A DNA stretch of 5,799 nt from Bacteroidota bacterium (GTDB lineage: Bacteria > Bacteroidota > Bacteroidia > Bacteroidales > PXBB01). A model generated the notes under the pieces. That model was not told the origin of the DNA, searched no databases, and was given only the letters and a program-made list of their open reading frames with translations. Below, in pieces: positions 1 through 5,371 of this stretch; position 1 is the first letter of the stretch, and each line of letters begins with the position of its first letter. The position numbers were made by a program, and so were the translations under genes. The stretch is taken from positions 1 through 5,799 of the forward strand of contig JAKIYU010000173.1 in assembly GCA_022708385.1 (NCBI GenBank). The letters run 5' to 3'.

Positions 1-982
1 TTTTATCTATCCAGTCGGTACCCCCCAGTGCCGCTATCGAGTCAGCCATACCACGTGTAAAAGGATTGCCCTCGTAGGTGCCAAGCTGTGCAGTGGGCAA
101 TTCTGGTGCAAGACCATTCTGCGTACGGTATTTGTCGCGCAACGATAGCTGTTCAGAAGCGGTAAGGTATTTCATGCGGTTGCTTTCGGTTACTATGCCA
201 CCATAATAGCCTGCATTAAATTTGGTGCGGCCGGCTTTTCCTTTTTTGGTGGTTATAAGCACCACCCCATTGGCTCCGCGCGACCCGTATATGGCGGCAG
301 CAGCTGCATCTTTAAGCACTTCAATGGACTCAATATCGTTAGGGTTCATATCGGCCAGAGCATTGGTACGGCTGCCTAACCCTCCGGGACTGTAATCGCC
401 CGATGTAGCAGGAATGCCGTCGATGACATACAAAGGCTCACTGCCGGCACTGATTGAACTGGTGCCCCTCACCTGTACCTTGATGGTGCCCCCGGCAACA
501 CCGTTGGCTGATGTTACCTGCACACCGGCTGCCCGCCCTTGCAGTACCTGCTCAAATGTCTGTATCGGCAACTCCTCAAGCTCCTTGGCTTTAACCGTCG
601 ATATGGAACCCGCCACATCGCGCTTATGAAATGTGCCGTAACCCACAACCACAAACTCCTCAAGCAAAGCAGCATCACTTTTCATCACAACATCAAAAGT
701 CGTGTTCTGTCCCGCCTTAATGACAATTGTATGTTTTTGCGTGATATAACCAAGATACGAAAATACAAAGGTGTAACTGCCGGGTTCAAGCTCTGTAAGC
801 TGGTATTTACCGTTGATATCGGTCGATGTCCCCTTAGTGGTGTTTTCCAGCATTACTGTTGCCCCCACAAGCGTCTCTTTGTCATCTTTTATAACCCCGC
901 CCAAACTGCCTTTCTGTGCATTTGAAACAAAGGTGAAAAGCAGCACGAATGCCGCTGTAATCAATAATTTTGTTCTGCTCAT
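1..982 (-). CDS. SusC/RagA-family TonB-dependent outer-membrane receptor, N-terminal part (3' end beyond window)
   Basis: The reading frame is open from ATG at 982 to the left edge (327 codons), so the stop and most of the beta-barrel are missing; family members are usually about 1000 residues. Residues 1-22 form a signal peptide (MSRTKLL, a hydrophobic core, then SNA before Gln23). Residues about 25-101 are a carboxypeptidase-regulatory-like beta-sandwich (GVIKD, TSTDINGKYQL, FSYLGY). A TonB-box-like segment EEFVVVGYG follows at 108-116. The plug domain spans about 120-250 with hallmarks LQGRAAGVQV, VRGTSSI, PLYVIDGIP, SIEVLKDAAAAAIYGSRGANGV and ITTKKG. Known of the family: SusC proteins import glycans or peptides across the outer membrane, powered by TonB-ExbBD, with a SusD lipoprotein as lid. 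The substrate cannot be read from this part, and any susD would lie beyond the left edge. No STN domain is present, so FecR/anti-sigma signalling through the N-terminus is unlikely. The segment is visibly richer in G+C than the tig-clp genes. Confidence 0.96.
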   Translation of the reverse strand, partial: MSRTKLLITAAFVLLFTFVSNAQKGSLGGVIKDDKETLVGATVMLENTTKGTSTDINGKYQLTELEPGSYTFVFSYLGYITQKHTIVIKAGQNTTFDVVMKSDAALLEEFVVVGYGTFHKRDVAGSISTVKAKELEELPIQTFEQVLQGRAAGVQVTSANGVAGGTIKVQVRGTSSISAGSEPLYVIDGIPATSGDYSPGGLGSRTNALADMNPNDIESIEVLKDAAAAAIYGSRGANGVVLITTKKGKAGRTKFNAGYYGGIVTESNRMKYLTASEQLSLRDKYRTQNGLAPELPTAQLGTYEGNPFTRGMADSIAALGGTDWIDK

Positions 983-1008
983 CTTTTTTCGGTAATTGAT
1001 TGTTACTG

Positions 1009-1016
1009 CAAAAATA
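1009..1016 (-). promoter_or_regulatory. Bacteroidota -7 promoter element for the susC-like gene
   Basis: On the minus strand this reads TATTTTTG, an exact match to the Bacteroidota -7 consensus TAnnTTTG, followed by C. Transcription would start near 1002, giving a leader of about 20 bases before the ATG at 982. The leader contains an A-rich stretch (GAAAAAAG) next to the start codon instead of a Shine-Dalgarno sequence. The nearest upstream TTTG lies only 12 bases away, too close for a standard -33 box, so the assignment rests on the -7 match and its position. The surroundings are AT-rich, so a chance match is possible. Confidence 0.5.
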
Positions 1017-1070
1017 ATAAATATTGTACAAAGCCCTTTTTTAAATTCATTCAACAATAATTCCTTTTCA

Positions 1071-1114
1071 ATTCCGAACTCCAAATTCCAAACTCCACAT
1101 TTCACACTTCACAC
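1071..1114. repeat. Short degenerate tandem repeats (14-nt unit twice, then 7-nt unit twice)
   Basis: Positions 1071-1084 and 1085-1098 are two adjacent copies of a 14-base unit (ATTCCGAACTCCAA and ATTCCAAACTCCAC), differing at two positions. Positions 1101-1107 and 1108-1114 are two perfect copies of TTCACAC, followed by TTT. The patch is almost free of G on the plus strand. It lies between the divergent susC-like gene and tRNA-Leu and encodes nothing convincing. Similar AACTCC/ATTCC-type low-complexity spacers occur, to my recollection, in other Bacteroidota intergenic regions; no function is implied. Confidence 0.6.
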
Positions 1115-1123
1115 TTTAAATAT

Positions 1124-1155
1124 TTTAGCTCACTTTAGGCACTTTAGCTCACTTT
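1124..1155. repeat. Direct repeat of a 13-mer upstream of tRNA-Leu
   Basis: TTTAGCTCACTTT occurs at 1124-1136 and again at 1143-1155, a period of 19 bases. An overlapping CACTTTAG occurs at 1131-1138 and 1140-1147. The second 13-mer is immediately followed by G, producing a TTTG at 1153-1156 just ahead of the tRNA -7 element. The copies could therefore be duplicated promoter-upstream sequence or binding sites, or simply slippage products in a low-complexity spacer; the sequence alone does not decide. Confidence 0.55.
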
Positions 1156-1171
1156 GTATTAAAATTTTCCC

Positions 1172-1179
1172 TATCTTTG
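1172..1179 (+). promoter_or_regulatory. Bacteroidota -7 promoter element for tRNA-Leu (and possibly tig-clpP-clpX)
   Basis: TATCTTTG is an exact match to TAnnTTTG and is followed by C. It lies 16 bases before the first base of the mature tRNA, which places the start site at about 1186 and leaves a short 5' leader for RNase P to remove. A TTTG at 1153-1156 is the only candidate -33 box; its 15-base spacing is shorter than the roughly 17-23 bases usually given for Bacteroidota. No other TAnnTTTG lies between here and the trigger factor start, so this may also be the promoter of the downstream protein genes. Confidence 0.65.
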
Positions 1180-1195
1180 CAAAACTTTTTTACAG

Positions 1196-1277
1196 GCGGA
1201 TGTGTCGTAATTGGTAGCCGAGCCAGACTTAGGATCTGGTGCCGAAAGGCGTGGGGGTTCGAGTCCCTTCATCCGCA
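1196..1277 (+). tRNA. tRNA-Leu, anticodon UAG
   Basis: The 82-base sequence folds as a class II tRNA. The acceptor stem is GCGGATG/CATCCGC with discriminator A1277. The D stem is TCG/CGA with the conserved GG at 1213-1214. The anticodon stem is CCAGA/TCTGG around the loop CTTAGGA, placing anticodon TAG at 1230-1232 (reads CUA and other CUN leucine codons). The long variable arm at 1240-1252 has a GCC-GAAA-GGC hairpin, as expected for leucine. The T arm is GGGGG/CCCTT around TTCGAGT, with two G-U pairs. CCA is not encoded (ACA follows the acceptor stem), so the 3' end must be completed enzymatically. The base at tRNA position 21, normally A, appears to be C (1218). No poly-T terminator follows; tig begins 36 bases later. 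Confidence 0.97.
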
Positions 1278-1313
1278 CAAAAGAAATGAGATAAATTATT
1301 AAAACGACACTGT

Positions 1314-2654
1314 ATGAATATCACTAAAGAACAGCTCGATGACCTGAATGCCATCCTGCAGATTGAAATTGCCCCTGAAGATTACCAGGAAAAACTCGAT
1401 GGAAAATTGCGCGAACTGCGCCGTAAAGCAAATATGCCGGGATTCAGACCAGGAATGGTACCCATGGGCATGATTAAAAAAATGTACGGACAGTCTGCAC
1501 TCGTGGAAATTATCGACAAAATGACTTCTGAAGGCCTTTTCGGATACATTAAAGATAATAACCTTGATATTCTTGGCTCTCCTTTACACAATGAAGAAAA
1601 AAACACACAACCCGAATTTACCGAAGGCAACCGGTTTAACTTTTTCTTCGATATAGCCTTTAACCCCGCTTTCGACTTAAATATTGAAGATATTGAACTC
1701 AATTACTACAATATAATTAATGAAGATTCTTTTATCGATGAACAAATTCAAAAACTACGTCAACGCCACGGCCATACAATAAGCCCCGAAATTGCTGAAG
1801 AAGATGACAGGCTTTTTGGAGAGTTTGCAGAAATGAACGAGAACAATGAAATTAAAGAAAATGGCATTACTCATAAATCGTCGGTAATACCTAAAATGCT
1901 TAAAACAAAAAAAGAACTTTTTACAGGTCTTAAGAAAAACGATAAGGTAACCTTCGACATTTACGAAGTTTTTGACAACAATGAAACGGAAATAACCTAT
2001 GTCCTTGGCGTTTCAAAAGATAAGCTGGAAGGCATCAGCAAAAATTTCTGCTTTACTGTCGAAGATGTTTTCAGAATTGAGCCCCATGAACTTAATGAAG
2101 AATTTTATAAAAAAATATTCCCTTATTCTGATATTAAATCGTTCGAGGAATTTACCGAAGAGCTTAAAAAAGAATACGAAAAACAAAACAGCAACCAGGC
2201 AGATGTAAAGTTAATAAATGATATCCATAAAACACTCATTGAAAAAGTAAATATTGCACTACCAGATAATTTCCTCAAAAGATGGATTCTTCATAATGAT
2301 GAAGAAGGCAAACTGACAAAAGAAAAACTCGAAGAGGACTATAGCCGTTACGCCGATTCTATGAAATGGCAACTTATCGAAAACAAGCTTGTAAAGACCT
2401 ATAATATAACTGTGGGCGATGAGGATGTTACGGAATATGTCATGTCGTGGTTCAAAAAAACCGGCGAAGACAATGAAGATGAAGAATTGCGCAACAGGGC
2501 TAAAGATTTTGCTGCACAAATTATGAAAAACAAAGAAGAAGCCAAGCGTATGTACGATAAAATCTTCGACGACAAGATGATGAAGTTATTCAAAGAGAAA
2601 ATAAAAATCACTACAAAAGAGGTTAATTGGGAAGAATTTATTAAATTAGCATAA
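1314..2654 (+). CDS. tig: Trigger factor, ribosome-associated chaperone
   Basis: This 446-residue protein has the usual family length (about 430-450). Residues about 1-145 are the ribosome-binding domain, with the signature GFRPGMVP at 43-50, equivalent to the loop that docks on ribosomal protein uL23 at the exit tunnel. The middle part (about 155-245) corresponds to the FKBP-like peptidyl-prolyl isomerase domain but is strongly diverged, with no obvious FKBP active-site pattern. The rest (about 250-446) is a charged, helical C-terminal domain that forms the chaperone cradle, including ALPDNFLKRWI at 315-325. Known role: cytoplasmic holdase and foldase for nascent chains. The start at ATG 1314 places the N-terminus as in the family; no Shine-Dalgarno is visible and the leader is A/T-rich. 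The gene is followed after 20 bases by clpP and then clpX, the same order as in many bacteria. Coding sequence is AT-rich. Confidence 0.95.
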   Translation: MNITKEQLDDLNAILQIEIAPEDYQEKLDGKLRELRRKANMPGFRPGMVPMGMIKKMYGQSALVEIIDKMTSEGLFGYIKDNNLDILGSPLHNEEKNTQPEFTEGNRFNFFFDIAFNPAFDLNIEDIELNYYNIINEDSFIDEQIQKLRQRHGHTISPEIAEEDDRLFGEFAEMNENNEIKENGITHKSSVIPKMLKTKKELFTGLKKNDKVTFDIYEVFDNNETEITYVLGVSKDKLEGISKNFCFTVEDVFRIEPHELNEEFYKKIFPYSDIKSFEEFTEELKKEYEKQNSNQADVKLINDIHKTLIEKVNIALPDNFLKRWILHNDEEGKLTKEKLEEDYSRYADSMKWQLIENKLVKTYNITVGDEDVTEYVMSWFKKTGEDNEDEELRNRAKDFAAQIMKNKEEAKRMYDKIFDDKMMKLFKEKIKITTKEVNWEEFIKLA

Positions 2655-2674
2655 TTATTCAAAAGAAAATCAAA

Positions 2675-3358
2675 ATGATGAACACCTACGACGAATTTAA
2701 AAAATTTGCTGTAAAAGACAGGGGCATTAGCAGCCTTACACTCCATAAGTATGCATCAGCTTACGATAACTATATTTCTCCCACAATTATTGAGGAACGC
2801 CAGCTGAACATTGTCACCATGGACGTATTCTCACGTTTGATGATGGACAGGATTATATTTCTTGGTGTACCTATTAATGATTATGTGGCTAATATTATCC
2901 AGGCGCAGTTGCTCTTCCTCGAATCGGTTGATGCAAAAAAAGACATACAGATTTATCTTAATACACCTGGGGGTTCCGTTTATGCAGGACTTGGCATTTA
3001 CGATACCATGCAATATATTGCTCCCAACGTGGCCACTATATGTACCGGAATAGCTGCATCAATGGGCGCTGTGCTCCTCTGTGCCGGCACCGAAGGAAAA
3101 CGTACAGCCCTCCGTCATTCAAGGATTCTTATACACCAGCCTATGGGTGGCGTCGAAGGACAGGCCTCAGATATTGAAATTACCGCCCGCGAAATTCAAA
3201 AACTCAAAAAAGAACTTTACGAAATCATCGCGGTACATTCAAAACAACCCTACGATAAAATTTGGGCTGATGCCGACAGGGATTACTGGATGGTGGCCGA
3301 CGAAGCTAAAGAATATGGTATGATTGACGAAGTCCTTGTACGTGGTAAGAAAAAATAA
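2675..3358 (+). CDS. clpP: ATP-dependent Clp protease proteolytic subunit
   Basis: This 227-residue serine peptidase of family S14 forms the barrel-shaped proteolytic core that degrades substrates unfolded by ClpX. The catalytic triad is Ser129 in GIAASMGA, His154 in ILIHQPMGG and Asp203 in DADRDYW. The spacings of 25 and 49 residues equal those of the Escherichia coli enzyme. Other hallmarks are RIIFLG (59-64), YLNTPGGSVYAG (94-105) and GQASDIEI (162-169). The N-terminus is roughly 20 residues longer than in the E. coli enzyme before the conserved core. It contains no classic propeptide site that I can identify; such an extension seems common in Bacteroidota. Two tandem ATG codons (2675, 2678) make the exact start ambiguous by one residue. 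The gene lies 20 bases after tig and 9 bases before clpX, consistent with one operon. Confidence 0.98.
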   Translation: MMNTYDEFKKFAVKDRGISSLTLHKYASAYDNYISPTIIEERQLNIVTMDVFSRLMMDRIIFLGVPINDYVANIIQAQLLFLESVDAKKDIQIYLNTPGGSVYAGLGIYDTMQYIAPNVATICTGIAASMGAVLLCAGTEGKRTALRHSRILIHQPMGGVEGQASDIEITAREIQKLKKELYEIIAVHSKQPYDKIWADADRDYWMVADEAKEYGMIDEVLVRGKKK

Positions 3359-3367
3359 ATCCCATCG

Positions 3368-4603
3368 ATGATGAAAGAAGATAAAAAATGCTCATTCTGC
3401 GGCCGCAGCAAACAGGACGTTTCAATACTCATTTCGGGTATCAACGCCAATATATGCGAATACTGCGTTGAGCAATCTCAAGCTATCATCAGGGAAGAAA
3501 TTACCACGGTTAAAAACAGACAGTTCCAGAAACTAAAACTTAAAAAACCAAAGGAAATTAAAGAATATCTCGACCAGTATGTTATTGGACAGGAAGAGTC
3601 AAAAAAAGTTCTTTCAGTTGCCGTTTACAACCATTACAAACGCATTATCAACATAGATAAGAAAAGTAAAAAGGATGACGTTGAACTCGAAAAGTCCAAT
3701 GTTATTCTGGTGGGTGAAACCGGCACGGGTAAAACGCTGCTTGCCCGCACCATAGCTAAAATGCTCGATGTGCCTTTCTGTATAGCCGATGCTACCGTTT
3801 TAACCGAAGCCGGTTATGTGGGAGAGGACGTCGAAAATGTGCTTGTCAGGCTCCTTCAGGTAGCCGATTATGATGTGGATGCCGTACAAAGAGGTATTGT
3901 GTTTATTGATGAAATTGATAAAATTGCGCGCAAGAGCGATAACCCTTCCATTACCCGCGATGTGTCAGGCGAAGGTGTACAGCAAGCCCTCCTGAAACTC
4001 CTCGAAGGCGCTGTGGTAAATGTGCCCCCTAAAGGCGGAAGAAAGCATCCTGAACAGAGAATGATTCAGATTGATACACATAATATTTTGTTTATTTGCG
4101 GTGGTGCTTTCGATAGTATCGAAAAAATTATCTCTTCTCGCCTGCGCACCAATGTTATTGGGTATAACAATACGGCTAAAGATAACATCGATAAAGAAAA
4201 TGTTCTGAAACATATCATGCCTCAGGACCTGAAAAAATTTGGCCTTATCCCTGAACTCGTCGGCCGGTTGCCCATTATTTCTTACCTGAACCCCCTTGAC
4301 AAAAACGCTCTCAGGCTGATACTTACCGAACCTAAGAATGCCCTTATAAAGCAATACAGAAGACTGTTTGAACTCGATAATATCAATTTGAATGTTGAAC
4401 CTGCCGTGCTCGATTATATTGTTGAGAAATCAATAGAATTCAAACTGGGCGCACGCGGCCTTCGTTCTTTATGCGAAAGTATAATGACCGACGCCATGTA
4501 TGAACTGCCTTCAAAAGAGAATGCCACAGAAATTACAATTACTCTGGAATATGCCAGGGAAAAGGTAGAAAAGTTAAAGGGTTTTAATCAAAAGGTAGCC
4601 TGA
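3368..4603 (+). CDS. clpX: ATP-dependent Clp protease ATP-binding subunit ClpX
   Basis: This 411-residue AAA+ unfoldase recognises substrates and feeds them into ClpP. The N-terminal zinc-binding domain has Cys8, Cys11, Cys30 and Cys33 (CSFC and CEYC). The AAA+ core shows Walker A GETGTGKT (116-123), pore loop GYVG (149-152), Walker B VFIDE (178-182), RKHP (225-228, the RKH loop), sensor-1 region CGGAF (244-248), arginine-finger region ELVGRLP with Arg300, and sensor-2 GARGLR (361-366). The ClpP-docking tripeptide, IGF in E. coli, appears as IGY at 264-266. All residues expected for ATP hydrolysis are present. The start follows the clpP stop by 9 bases, favouring translational coupling; tandem ATG codons at 3368 and 3371 leave a one-residue uncertainty. 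The stop lies 5 bases from the end of the convergent rpe gene, with no clear terminator. Confidence 0.98.
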   Translation: MMKEDKKCSFCGRSKQDVSILISGINANICEYCVEQSQAIIREEITTVKNRQFQKLKLKKPKEIKEYLDQYVIGQEESKKVLSVAVYNHYKRIINIDKKSKKDDVELEKSNVILVGETGTGKTLLARTIAKMLDVPFCIADATVLTEAGYVGEDVENVLVRLLQVADYDVDAVQRGIVFIDEIDKIARKSDNPSITRDVSGEGVQQALLKLLEGAVVNVPPKGGRKHPEQRMIQIDTHNILFICGGAFDSIEKIISSRLRTNVIGYNNTAKDNIDKENVLKHIMPQDLKKFGLIPELVGRLPIISYLNPLDKNALRLILTEPKNALIKQYRRLFELDNINLNVEPAVLDYIVEKSIEFKLGARGLRSLCESIMTDAMYELPSKENATEITITLEYAREKVEKLKGFNQKVA

Positions 4604-4608
4604 TTATA

Positions 4609-5259
4609 CTACAGCCGTTTTAATTTCTTTATAGCTTCTTCGGGTTTGGGAGCTGTAAAAATGTAATTTCCTGCCACGAGTATATCGGCGCCCGCATTAT
4701 AAAGTTTTGCCGCATTGGTGTCGTCAACACCTCCGTCAATTTCAATTAAAGCGTTTGAGTTTCTTTTTAAGATAAGGTCTTTAAGGAGTTTGATTTTGCT
4801 GTAGGTGTTTTCGATAAAAGCTTGTCCGCCAAAGCCGGGATTAACCGACATAAGCAGCACCAAATCAGTGTCACAAATGATATCTTCCAGTAAAGTTATG
4901 CTGGTATGGGGGTTTAACACCACCCCGGCTTTCATGCCGCTTTTTCGTATGGCATCCAGTGTGCGGTGCAAGTGTGTGCTGGCTTCAATATGAACGCTGA
5001 GCCAGTCGGCGCCGGCATTCCTGAAGGCATCGATATATCGTTCGGGTTGTACTATCATCAGGTGTACATCCAAAGGCTTTTGAGCTTCTTTCTTAATATG
5101 TTTTATAACAGGCAACCCAAAGGAAATGTTCGGAACGAAAACACCATCCATCACATCAATATGAAACCAATCAGCCTCTGAACGGTTAATCATCCCTATA
5201 TCGTGGCTAAGGTTAAGAAAATTTGCCGAAAGCAACGAAGGCGCAACAAGTTTTGCCAT
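4609..5259 (-). CDS. rpe: Ribulose-phosphate 3-epimerase
   Basis: This 216-residue single-domain TIM barrel matches the family length (about 210-230). It interconverts D-ribulose 5-phosphate and D-xylulose 5-phosphate in the cytoplasm, in the non-oxidative pentose phosphate pathway. Expected residues are present: Ser8 in APSLLSANF, metal ligands His33 and Asp35 in HIDVMDG, His66 in DVHLM, and Asp175 in IDGGV. Asp35 and Asp175 are the usual acid-base pair. The methionines Met37, Met68 and Met137 line the site, and the phosphate-binding loop is VNPGFGGQ at 139-146. The final phosphate-contact segment reads AGNYIF (196-201), whereas most members have AGS at this point. The start is the ATG preceding KLVAPSLL. 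The gene has its own candidate promoter and lies downstream of the sigma-factor terminator, so it is probably a separate transcript. Confidence 0.97.
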   Translation of the reverse strand: MAKLVAPSLLSANFLNLSHDIGMINRSEADWFHIDVMDGVFVPNISFGLPVIKHIKKEAQKPLDVHLMIVQPERYIDAFRNAGADWLSVHIEASTHLHRTLDAIRKSGMKAGVVLNPHTSITLLEDIICDTDLVLLMSVNPGFGGQAFIENTYSKIKLLKDLILKRNSNALIEIDGGVDDTNAAKLYNAGADILVAGNYIFTAPKPEEAIKKLKRL

Positions 5260-5286
5260 AATTTGTAATTAATGTTATAAGTTTCA

Positions 5287-5294
5287 CAAAGCTA
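5287..5294 (-). promoter_or_regulatory. Bacteroidota -7 promoter element for rpe
   Basis: The minus strand reads TAGCTTTG, an exact TAnnTTTG match. The start site would fall near 5280, giving a leader of about 20 bases before the rpe ATG, similar to the spacing at the susC-like gene. No TTTG or TTG occurs at a normal -33 distance; the upstream bases here are the poly-A/T tail of the sigma-gene terminator. The placement immediately after a terminator supports a real promoter. Confidence 0.6.
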
Positions 5295-5316
5295 ATCTTT
5301 TTTGAATAAATAGCAT

Positions 5317-5346
5317 AAAAAATGCAACCAAAGAAATTTGGCTGCA
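5317..5346 (-). terminator. Intrinsic terminator of the sigma-factor gene
   Basis: Read on the minus strand, TGCAGCCAAA pairs with TTTGGTTGCA over ten positions around a TTTC loop and is followed directly by six T residues. One of the ten pairs is G-U in the minus-strand RNA, but the same position is an A-C mismatch in plus-strand RNA, and the plus-strand T run is shorter (CTTTTA). Both facts favour termination of minus-strand transcription. It starts 26 bases beyond the sigma-factor stop codon and ahead of the rpe promoter. Confidence 0.85.
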
Positions 5347-5371
5347 CTTTTATGTAAATAGCTTAAAGTAA

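Noticed and set aside
1071..1155. CRISPR array
   Set aside because: Repeat units are 7-14 bases, adjacent to each other, with no spacers of uniform length and no cas genes.
414..1217. Several plus-strand open frames (414-629, 539-925, 813-995, 996-1217)
   Set aside because: The first three lie antisense to the well-supported susC-like gene; the last covers low-complexity spacer and part of the tRNA. None has recognisable protein features.
1260..1300. tRNA-Leu 3' end as an integration (att) site
   Set aside because: No integrase, no second copy of the tRNA 3' end, and the neighbouring genes are conserved core genes.
1382..4354. Minus- and other-frame open frames inside tig, clpP and clpX (for example 1382-1702, 1999-2208, 2259-2746, 3081-3323, 3965-4354)
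   Set aside because: Each overlaps a gene with clear conserved motifs, and the translations look like frame shadows with no domain signature.
4611..4655. Inverted repeat ACAGC...GCTGT just past clpX as a terminator
   Set aside because: The arms are five bases with a loop of about 35 bases inside rpe coding sequence, and no T-run follows on either strand.
4805..5181. Plus-strand open frames over rpe
   Set aside because: They are antisense to rpe, which carries all family catalytic motifs.
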